The position numbers and the translations under genes are program-made. Below are positions 52,586 to 58,065 of a DNA stretch of 58,065 bases, one piece after another. How positions within the stretch are numbered: position 1 is the stretch's first letter; each line of letters opens with the position of its first letter. The notes under the pieces are model-generated. The model was not told the origin of the DNA and did not search any database. It saw nothing but the letters and a program-made list of their open reading frames with translations. Location of the stretch: IMG/VR virus record IMGVR_UViG_3300027911_000015, positions 1 through 58,065 of that record; one strand, given 5' to 3'. The DNA comes from a virus.

Positions 52586-52586
52586 A

Positions 52587-53051
52587 TTATTCCTTTGGTT
52601 TGAGTGCTTCGCGTAGAGAATTGATTTCATCACGCATTGCCTTGACAGCATCAGGCAACTTCGATACGAAAGGTTCCAAGTGTGCTGAGCCGGTGTCATC
52701 GAGATACACATCATAGTCGCAATGCTCTGCGATGGCAAGAAGAATCGAACGATACCAATCTGCATTACGAGCGTACTGGGCTGCGGTATCTTCCCAAGGA
52801 TTGTAGGAACAATCTTGAGGATTCCAGGTAGTCCGGTATTCAGGAGGCAGGTCCTCGAAGGAATCTACCGATTGGTAGCGATCTTGATCGGTCTGTTTAC
52901 AATCACATGGAGTATTCATGTCATGCCAACCATCCGACACTCCCCCATGCGGAGCCTTACACTGGTTTGCGAAGGCGTGGGTTGTTCCACCCACCACACC
53001 ACACGAACCTGGCTTATCGCCCTTGCAACCTTCACATTTACCTTCGCACAT
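52587..53051 (-). CDS. Cys-rich N-terminus with helical C-terminus, 154 aa
   Basis: The first 50 residues hold eight Cys (MCEGKCEGCKGDKPGSCGVV ... CK ... CDCK), perhaps metal-binding. The rest is helical and ends in a short coiled coil (AVKAMRDEINSLREALKPKE). No family recognised. Starts two bases after the HNH gene. Confidence 0.66.
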   Translation of the reverse strand: MCEGKCEGCKGDKPGSCGVVGGTTHAFANQCKAPHGGVSDGWHDMNTPCDCKQTDQDRYQSVDSFEDLPPEYRTTWNPQDCSYNPWEDTAAQYARNADWYRSILLAIAEHCDYDVYLDDTGSAHLEPFVSKLPDAVKAMRDEINSLREALKPKE

Positions 53052-53052
53052 A

Positions 53053-53601
53053 TTAGACCTCTCGTTTCATTTTGCATTTGTCGAAATGCCTTTGGAACAT
53101 ACTTGGTCCCTTGCCTGATACGTTACAGTGAGGACAAGTATGAACTCTATTTCCTGTTAGGTATCCACCTTTTCTTCCTGCCGCAGTTTTTTCTTCTGCA
53201 CTCATACTATTCAATCCTTTTTGATAGCCAACTATACAGCCTATCTTTCCTGCTTTGGATCTATTTTCAAAAGTGCCATTTTTTCCACCAATCTTTCCTC
53301 CGATCTTACCTCCTATTTTTCCTGCTTTTGACCTCTGTTCGCGTGTCGTCTTAGCGTGCATTATGGATATGTTTTTTGATCCATTATTTTTTCCATTCTC
53401 TATTTGTTTCAGTTCAATCAAATCTTGACCTGAAATCATGCCGCTAAGTCCTAACCATGCTACCTTATCTTCCCATTGCCCAAATGCTATCCAACGAACA
53501 TGGTGGATTTGGGCATGAGCCTCCAACGATACCTCAAGAATGTTGGAAGGATCATCGGTTCCTCCTAAGTGCTTAGGTATTAGATGATGCTTATGTCTCA
53601 T
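53053..53601 (-). CDS. HNH-type mobile endonuclease with terminal finger, 182 aa
   Basis: N-terminal HHLIPKHLGGTDDPSNILEV, then SLEAHAQIHHVRWIAFGQWE is the same HNH opening as in two other genes here. The centre has GGKIGGKIGGK repeats like those of the GIY-YIG-type gene at 31 kb, and the end CPHCNVSGKGPSMFQRHFDKC is the shared finger. Coupled to FtsH by ATGA. Confidence 0.85.
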   Translation of the reverse strand: MRHKHHLIPKHLGGTDDPSNILEVSLEAHAQIHHVRWIAFGQWEDKVAWLGLSGMISGQDLIELKQIENGKNNGSKNISIMHAKTTREQRSKAGKIGGKIGGKIGGKNGTFENRSKAGKIGCIVGYQKGLNSMSAEEKTAAGRKGGYLTGNRVHTCPHCNVSGKGPSMFQRHFDKCKMKREV

Positions 53602-55442
53602 ACAGTAACAGGTTCTCCATTCATGATCTGGTCGATTTGTCGTGCATCGAGAGTTTCATATTGGAGTAGAGCCTGCGTCATTGCTTCAACCTTGTCTCTG
53701 TTTTCCAGAATGAGGAGTTTGGCTTTATGGTATTGTTCTTCAAGAATACGGCGAATCTCAGCATCAATGTCCTGCATTGTCTTTTCGGACACGTTGCGGG
53801 TCTGCGTCACACTGCGCCCAAGGAAAACTTCCCCTTGATTCTCCGCATAAACCATGACACCAAGTTTTTCGGTCATGCCGTATTTTGTAACAATATCTCT
53901 CGCCATATCGGTGGCACGTTGGAAATCACTGCTTGCTCCTGTTGTGATTTGTCCCATGAAAACTTCTTCACAAATACGGCCAGCACATAGAATAGCAATC
54001 TTATCGAGCATGTATTTCAGATCATACGTATGTCTGTCCGCGGAAGGGAGTTGCATTGTGACTCCCAGTGCCCGACCACGGGGGATGATCGTGACCTTAT
54101 GCACAGGATCAGTTTTTTCGACCAACCTTGCAACAATGGCGTGACCAGATTCGTGCACGGCAGTATTCTTCAGGTCATCAGGATCCAGAACCATCGAGCG
54201 CCGTTCAGTCCCCATCATGATCTTGTCCTTGGCCTTTTCGAAGTCCTGCATTTCCACCACCTGCGCATTACGGCGCGCCCCCATCAGTGCGGCCTCATTG
54301 ACCAGATTGGCCAAATCCGCGCCACTAAACCCTGGTGTTCCACGGGCCAGCACCTTCACATCCACTGTGGGTGACACAGGAACCCCCTTCATATGTACCA
54401 GTAGGATCTGTTCCCTTCCCTTAATGTCCGGCAATGAAACAGTAACCTGCCTGTCAAACCGTCCTGGACGAAGGAGGGCAGGGTCCAGCACGTCTGGTCG
54501 ATTGGTCGCTGCGATGACGATAATGGTCTGGTCGGTAGAGAATCCGTCCATTTCCACGAGGATCTGGTTCAGGGTTTGCTCGCGTTCATCGTTACCTCCA
54601 CCTACCCCTGCTCCACGTTGGCGTCCAACCGCATCGATTTCGTCAATAAAGATGATACAGGGGGCATGTTTCTTGGCTTGGGCGAACAGGTCACGAACCC
54701 GAGCAGCGCCAACACCGACGAACATTTCAACGAAGTCGGAGCCCGAGATATGCATGAATGGAACACCAGCCTCACCTGCAATGGCCTTGGCGAGCAGTGT
54801 CTTACCCGTGCCAGGTGACCCTACCATGAGGGCACCACGAGGGATGCGACCGCCGAGTTTCGAGAATCGCGTAGGGTCCTTCAGGAAATCCACGAACTCC
54901 TTGACTTCTTCCTTGGCCTCATCGCAACCCGCAACATCGGTGAATCGTGTCTTGACTTGATCGGGCTCCAGCTTCTTACCCGTGGACTTGCCGAAACTCA
55001 TGGCACCACCAGCACCACGTCCACCCATACGGCGCATGAGCCAGATCCACACAATGACCAGAAGGAGAACAGGACCGAACACCCAGAATACATTGCCGAG
55101 GGACGAGGGCTCAGGTGCAGGGATGTATTCGAGATTGACCTTATGGACACTCAGGGCTTCCATCACCACCTTATCGCCCGAAGGAACAATGGTCGTGATT
55201 TCAGACTTGTCTTTCTCCTTGGCAAAGATGCCCGTGGATCCCGCGCGCAGTTCTTCGAGTTTGGCAGAGACAACCTTATCTGCGTTCACCTCAGTGATAA
55301 ACTGCGTGTAGGTGACCTCGCGAGGAGTAATGTGGGTGTGACTGATAGCTTCTTTCCTCAAGTAATGTGCAATAGCAAAGACAGCAATTGCGGAAACAAA
55401 AAGGATTGCCACTTTAATCTGTAGGTCACTTGGCTTTTTCAT
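53598..55442 (-). CDS. ftsH: FtsH-type membrane AAA zinc protease, 614 aa
   Basis: Start at [20 protein letters not shown] (a TTG just before is not needed). Two membrane segments (about 10-28 and 116-136) flank a periplasmic part. Walker A GSPGTGKT (208-215), Walker B IFIDEID (264-270), arginine fingers in RPGRFDR (325-331), pore motif FVG (241-243) and the zinc site HESGH (430-434) are all intact. Length is near E. coli FtsH (644), which degrades membrane and some soluble proteins. A phage copy could remodel host membrane proteins, degrade regulators or process tmRNA-tagged proteins. All catalytic residues are present. Confidence 0.96.
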   Translation of the reverse strand: MKKPSDLQIKVAILFVSAIAVFAIAHYLRKEAISHTHITPREVTYTQFITEVNADKVVSAKLEELRAGSTGIFAKEKDKSEITTIVPSGDKVVMEALSVHKVNLEYIPAPEPSSLGNVFWVFGPVLLLVIVWIWLMRRMGGRGAGGAMSFGKSTGKKLEPDQVKTRFTDVAGCDEAKEEVKEFVDFLKDPTRFSKLGGRIPRGALMVGSPGTGKTLLAKAIAGEAGVPFMHISGSDFVEMFVGVGAARVRDLFAQAKKHAPCIIFIDEIDAVGRQRGAGVGGGNDEREQTLNQILVEMDGFSTDQTIIVIAATNRPDVLDPALLRPGRFDRQVTVSLPDIKGREQILLVHMKGVPVSPTVDVKVLARGTPGFSGADLANLVNEAALMGARRNAQVVEMQDFEKAKDKIMMGTERRSMVLDPDDLKNTAVHESGHAIVARLVEKTDPVHKVTIIPRGRALGVTMQLPSADRHTYDLKYMLDKIAILCAGRICEEVFMGQITTGASSDFQRATDMARDIVTKYGMTEKLGVMVYAENQGEVFLGRSVTQTRNVSEKTMQDIDAEIRRILEEQYHKAKLLILENRDKVEAMTQALLQYETLDARQIDQIMNGEPVTV

Positions 55443-55965
55443 CAATATTCCTTTTCTTACAGTTATCGAAATGGTATCTTTTCATATTGCGAATACTCTT
55501 CATACCACAATGAGGACATTCTAACATCTTGGCATTTTTCTTTAGAAGATGATGTACCCCTTCCTCAACCAATTTCCTATGTATTTTTCCTCCGACCAAA
55601 ACATTTCTTCCTTCTTCTATCAATTTACGCTGAAGTTCTCCTCCAAGGAAATGATGAGTACCTTCTTTTGATCTTTTCAGTGCATGATATCTTTGAAACC
55701 CACTATCTAAGAAATGATGGGTACCTTCTTCAACTCTTTTCTGGCATAATTCTTTACTATGTTTAGTATACACCTCATGTAAGATTTCTTCTTTTCCTAT
55801 TTGGCCGCTTAATCCTTTCCAAGCAACCTCATCTTCCCAATGGCCGTATTGTTCCCACAGCAATCGATGGGCTTCGGCATGTTCCTCTATTGTAAGTTCT
55901 ACGAGGTTGGAGGGATCGTCTGTGCCTCCCATGTGCTTAGGAATGATGTGGTGTGTATGTTTCAT
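55426..55965 (-). CDS. HNH homing endonuclease with terminal finger, 179 aa
   Basis: HNH opening KHTHHIIPKHMGGTDDPSNL, then VELTIEEHAEAHRLLWEQYG. Several repeats of GTHHFLGGELQRKLxEEG (about 80-150) and the finger CPHCGMKSIRNMKRYHFDNC at the end. Its C-terminal codons overlap the first 17 bases of ftsH. Very like the gene at 44.1-44.7 kb. Confidence 0.87.
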   Translation of the reverse strand: MKHTHHIIPKHMGGTDDPSNLVELTIEEHAEAHRLLWEQYGHWEDEVAWKGLSGQIGKEEILHEVYTKHSKELCQKRVEEGTHHFLDSGFQRYHALKRSKEGTHHFLGGELQRKLIEEGRNVLVGGKIHRKLVEEGVHHLLKKNAKMLECPHCGMKSIRNMKRYHFDNCKKRNIDEKAK

Positions 55966-55974
55966 AAACCACTA

Positions 55975-56088
55975 TTACTTCTTCAGTCCCTTGAACAACA
56001 GATATCCTATCGCTACTGCCATGCCAATGAGGATCAGGCGAGATACGAAATAAAGCGTGGCGAAAATAACTAGGGCTACTCCGTGCAT
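55975..56088 (-). CDS. Very small membrane protein, 37 aa
   Basis: MHGVALVIFATLYFVSRLIL followed by GMAVAIGYLLFKGLKK: one or two hydrophobic spans with a basic end. It overlaps the end of the 64-residue gene. Too short for family recognition. Confidence 0.55.
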   Translation of the reverse strand: MHGVALVIFATLYFVSRLILIGMAVAIGYLLFKGLKK

Positions 56089-56270
56089 GGTTCCTCCGGC
56101 ATCCAGATGATCGATACGATGAACTTTCCCTTTTGAAGACCGTATTCATCCTGAGGAATATCGTCCACAACAGGATTGTAATCCGGTTCGAATGCATCGG
56201 CTATATCTTGGTCAAGGTCATACAGCGATTCGCCGTCATATTCCTTTTGAAACACTACGATATGAGGCAT
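56076..56270 (-). CDS. Small acidic protein, 64 aa
   Basis: MPHIVVFQKEYDGESLYDLD QDIADAFEPDYNPVVDDIPQ: very acidic, with a central strand IVSIIWMPEE. Function unknown. Confidence 0.65.
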   Translation of the reverse strand: MPHIVVFQKEYDGESLYDLDQDIADAFEPDYNPVVDDIPQDEYGLQKGKFIVSIIWMPEEPCTE

Positions 56271-56272
56271 GA

Positions 56273-56416
56273 TTATACTTCCTCTCCGTAAACCGGCTCA
56301 ACAGCAAGGACCGATGCATCATCGAATACGAGAGCGATCCGGTCAGCCTCAATAATGGCCTCTTCTTGCGTTACACAATCAAGATAAATGTCCAAGGTGA
56401 TACGATATTCACTCAT
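56273..56416 (-). CDS. Small acidic protein, 47 aa
   Basis: MSEYRITLDIYLDCVTQEEA IIEADRIALVFDDASVLAVE: an alternating strand/helix pattern like a ferredoxin-type half. It is preceded by GGAGTAATC and lies tightly between two small genes. Function unknown. Confidence 0.62.
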   Translation of the reverse strand: MSEYRITLDIYLDCVTQEEAIIEADRIALVFDDASVLAVEPVYGEEV

Positions 56417-56418
56417 GA

Positions 56419-56631
56419 TTACTCCTTCACTCCATGTTCAGTGACCACGGCGACCTTGGTGACCTGATAATCGTTCCAATCACCTAGACTATACAACTTC
56501 TGGCCGCCTTCTCCCGACACGAAATCTCTTTCGAGCAGGTTCTTGATTTCACCAGGTGTATACTCGGTGTGACCTTCCATCATTTCGATTTCGAACTCCA
56601 TCGTAATGACCATCTTCTTGCTTGTTTCCAT
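56419..56631 (-). CDS. Small acidic protein, 70 aa
   Basis: METSKKMVITMEFEIEMMEG begins with a strand and then a helix (TPGEIKNLLERDFVSGEGGQ). No family recognised; alternating pattern resembles the 47-residue gene beside it. Confidence 0.66.
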   Translation of the reverse strand: METSKKMVITMEFEIEMMEGHTEYTPGEIKNLLERDFVSGEGGQKLYSLGDWNDYQVTKVAVVTEHGVKE

Positions 56632-56633
56632 GA

Positions 56634-57125
56634 TTACTCCTTGATATTTCCACGAAGGTATGATTTGATTGTCTTTGCCCTCTTGCTGAATCCGTTGGGA
56701 TAAATCTCGTGTCTGCTATTTCCACTCACACAGTTTTCGTCGTATTCATACACACCAACACATTTGCTACTTTTGTGCGCGCTATGTTTCTTCATTTGCG
56801 TGTAGATGTGTGACAATGTATCTCCATCAGACACGAAATCATCAACGATGAGGTAGTTTTTGATGGTCGTCAGACTAGGATCACACCTTTGCAACAGATA
56901 TTCGACCTTGTCTCCATGTGACTTCTCTCCTTCCTTCCGCACCATGATGATGGGCATATTGAGTAGATAGGCAAGAGGAAATGCGATGGCGGCACCCGAT
57001 GACCCACAGAATACGAGGGCATCAACCTTGAGTTTTCCAATGAGGGTGAGAATGTCGTCCTGGGCCTCCTTGACCATTTTCTCATAGGAGCCAAGGGTGC
57101 CGGATGACCAACCGTAAAAAGCCAT
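56634..57125 (-). CDS. Phosphoribosyltransferase-fold protein, 163 aa
   Basis: KVDALVFCGSSGAAIAFPLA, then PIIMVRKEGEKSHGDKVEYL and the PRPP loop YLIVDDFVSDGDTL (about 107-120; two Asp followed by a Gly-rich turn) match type I phosphoribosyltransferases. It could act in nucleobase salvage or pyrimidine metabolism; the short length and absent specificity motifs leave the substrate open. Confidence 0.78.
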   Translation of the reverse strand: MAFYGWSSGTLGSYEKMVKEAQDDILTLIGKLKVDALVFCGSSGAAIAFPLAYLLNMPIIMVRKEGEKSHGDKVEYLLQRCDPSLTTIKNYLIVDDFVSDGDTLSHIYTQMKKHSAHKSSKCVGVYEYDENCVSGNSRHEIYPNGFSKRAKTIKSYLRGNIKE

Positions 57126-57131
57126 GATATA

Positions 57132-57305
57132 TTATTTGCGGTCAGGGTCAGTGAGAACGGAAATCCATGCCAGTGCCAGGCAGAGGATGGCGGCAGTAAG
57201 GCAGATGCCGGACATTAGAATGTCAATGTAGTGCAGGTAGTTGCCAATCATGCCGAAGGCGAAGGCGATGACACCGAAACAGAGGCCTAGTTTGGTCTGG
57301 CTCAT
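57132..57305 (-). CDS. Small two-helix membrane protein, 57 aa
   Basis: MSQTKLGLCFGVIAFAFGMI GNYLHYIDILMSGICLTAAI then LCLALAWISVLTDPDRK. Two hydrophobic helices; its ATG overlaps the TGA of the gene before (ATGA). Function unknown. Confidence 0.66.
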   Translation of the reverse strand: MSQTKLGLCFGVIAFAFGMIGNYLHYIDILMSGICLTAAILCLALAWISVLTDPDRK

Positions 57306-57484
57306 TTCTTGCCAATGCCGATTTGGGTGGCGGTGATGACAGGAATCCCAAGGGGTCCTGCTTCCGCCCCGATAGCGAAAGAGTTACCTTCTTCGTCCCA
57401 CACCACAACTTCATTGATGGCATGGGCGTTCACGAAGGTAATACGGGCTCCAACAAGGGCTTGAAAGCCCCGCTTGTTTTGCAC
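57302..57484 (-). CDS. Small protein, 60 aa
   Basis: MQNKRGFQALVGARITFVNA HAINEVVVWDEEGNSFAIGA: a compact beta pattern ending PVITATQIGIGKK. No family recognised. Confidence 0.68.
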   Translation of the reverse strand: MQNKRGFQALVGARITFVNAHAINEVVVWDEEGNSFAIGAEAGPLGIPVITATQIGIGKK

Positions 57485-57493
57485 GGTTGTCTC

Positions 57494-57691
57494 CTACTTG
57501 AGAATGTTGCGAACAGCAGTGACGAAATCGAACATAAGAAACGCGAAGATGGTGACGGCAACCACAGGAGCGAACAGAAAGAGGATGACGAAGGTCATAA
57601 CACTATGAGGCTCGCCCTTGTTGGTGAAAGAATGTAGCGTAGCGGCCGCGAAGATAAGACACGCAAGAATATAGAGGGCGGCGACTTCCAT
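57494..57691 (-). CDS. Small two-helix membrane protein, 65 aa
   Basis: MEVAALYILACLIFAAATLH and MTFVILFLFAPVVAVTIFAF: two membrane spans with a short charged loop. Function unknown. Confidence 0.67.
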   Translation of the reverse strand: MEVAALYILACLIFAAATLHSFTNKGEPHSVMTFVILFLFAPVVAVTIFAFLMFDFVTAVRNILK

Positions 57692-57692
57692 G

Positions 57693-57782
57693 TTAGCTCC
57701 AGATTACGGCGACGAAGATAAACACAATGATTAGTGCCATCGCGGTCATTACAACTAGGTTGAACTTATCAGGATCTTTCAT
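57693..57782 (-). CDS. Tiny single-span membrane protein, 29 aa
   Basis: MKDPDKFNLVVMTAMALIIV then FIFVAVIWS. Its ATG overlaps the TGA of the gene before (ATGA), and GGAGGAAGC provides a ribosome site. The short length keeps confidence moderate. Confidence 0.5.
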   Translation of the reverse strand: MKDPDKFNLVVMTAMALIIVFIFVAVIWS

Positions 57783-57988
57783 GCTTCCTCCTCGTTGACG
57801 GTCACATCGCCTGTGAAGGTGGAGACCAACTTGTAGACACGAATAACATCCAGGGGATGCCACTTTTCGATGAGGTCGATGGCCATGTCCTTGGCGTGGG
57901 CTTCGTCATTGGTTTCGCCAATGAACTCACGTTCGCCACCAAGATCCTCTTCCAGTTCCCGAACGATGATATACTTGTGGTTGCTCAT
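57779..57988 (-). CDS. Small protein, 69 aa
   Basis: Start at MSNHKYIIVRELEEDLGGER, with AGGAG seven bases upstream. It has a KDMAIDLIEKWHPLDVIRVY strand/helix part and an acidic end. First gene after a strong promoter at the window edge. Confidence 0.7.
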   Translation of the reverse strand: MSNHKYIIVRELEEDLGGEREFIGETNDEAHAKDMAIDLIEKWHPLDVIRVYKLVSTFTGDVTVNEEEA

Positions 57989-58015
57989 AGTGTTACTCCT
58001 CAATCGAATATGATG

Positions 58016-58043
58016 AGTATATCAGATACCGTCGGCGTGTCAA
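58016..58043 (-). promoter_or_regulatory. Sigma70-type promoter for the right-edge gene cluster
   Basis: Minus strand TTGACA (58043-58038), a 16-base spacer, TATACT (58021-58016). It is 28 bases upstream of the first ATG. It probably drives the run of very small genes that follows. Confidence 0.78.
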
Positions 58044-58065
58044 CAAGTTTTTTCATTCTTACCGA

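Noticed and set aside
52418-52765. Longer reading frame (115 codons) for the 55-residue gene
   Set aside because: The added upstream part overlaps the Cys-rich gene in another frame and has shadow-like composition; the ATG at 52585 sits right after that gene's stop.
54217-54960. Plus-strand open frame of 247 codons inside ftsH
   Set aside because: Antisense shadow of the AAA domain; Ser/Arg/Pro-rich without a domain.
1-58065. CRISPR array, insertion sequence, integrase or attachment site
   Set aside because: No spaced direct repeats, transposase or integrase motifs, or tRNA-derived att site were seen; the repeats found are coding repeats in fibre and endonuclease genes.

Overview
The window is a 58 kb piece of a tailed-phage genome of the T4 (myovirus) type. 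It carries T4 wedge, hub and tube genes (gp25, gp6, gp8, gp48, gp53, gp27-like, gp5-like), gp26, gp4, the ssDNA-binding protein gp32, the helicase loader gp59 and the late-transcription co-activator gp33. Gene styling (DUF4815 fibre-like proteins, gp32 without zinc cysteines, gp8 of the marine T4-like kind) recalls T4-like phages of marine and alphaproteobacterial hosts. A circularly permuted, two-piece tmRNA gene and a homospermidine synthase gene, both typical of Alphaproteobacteria, suggest an alphaproteobacterial host; this is inference.

Layout. 1-22.7 kb (minus strand): fibre and baseplate-periphery proteins, gp8, a large protein in the gp7 position, gp6, gp25, a tape-measure-like protein, gp26 with an apparent programmed -1 frameshift, a tube-family protein, a gp2-like protein and gp4. 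22.7-28.2 kb (plus strand): gp48, gp53, a YiiX/NlpC-type peptidase, a gp27-like hub and a gp5-like spike with a C-terminal GH19 lysozyme domain, closed by a bidirectional terminator. 28.2-39.3 kb (minus): gp32, gp59, gp33, a SleB-type wall hydrolase, the permuted tmRNA, a PD-(D/E)XK nuclease, PhoH, homospermidine synthase and small genes. 39.3-46.3 kb (minus): GalE-like epimerase, nucleotidyltransferase-like, DHH phosphoesterase and small membrane genes. 46.3-58 kb (minus): a PrkA kinase / DUF444 / SpoVR triad, FtsH, a phosphoribosyltransferase-like gene and many very small proteins.

Six free-standing homing-endonuclease-like genes are scattered through the window. Four of them share a C-terminal C-x2-C-x11-12-H-x3-C finger. 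Several are tied to neighbours by 4-base ATGA overlaps, and one seems to have removed the start codon of a fibre gene.

Expression. T4-late-type octamers (TATAAATA and close variants) lie before gp25, gp2-like, gp4 and gp48, which fits the presence of gp33. Good sigma70-type promoters lie before the exported protein/tmRNA unit, the metallophosphoesterase and the far-right gene cluster. Most other genes overlap or abut and look translationally coupled.
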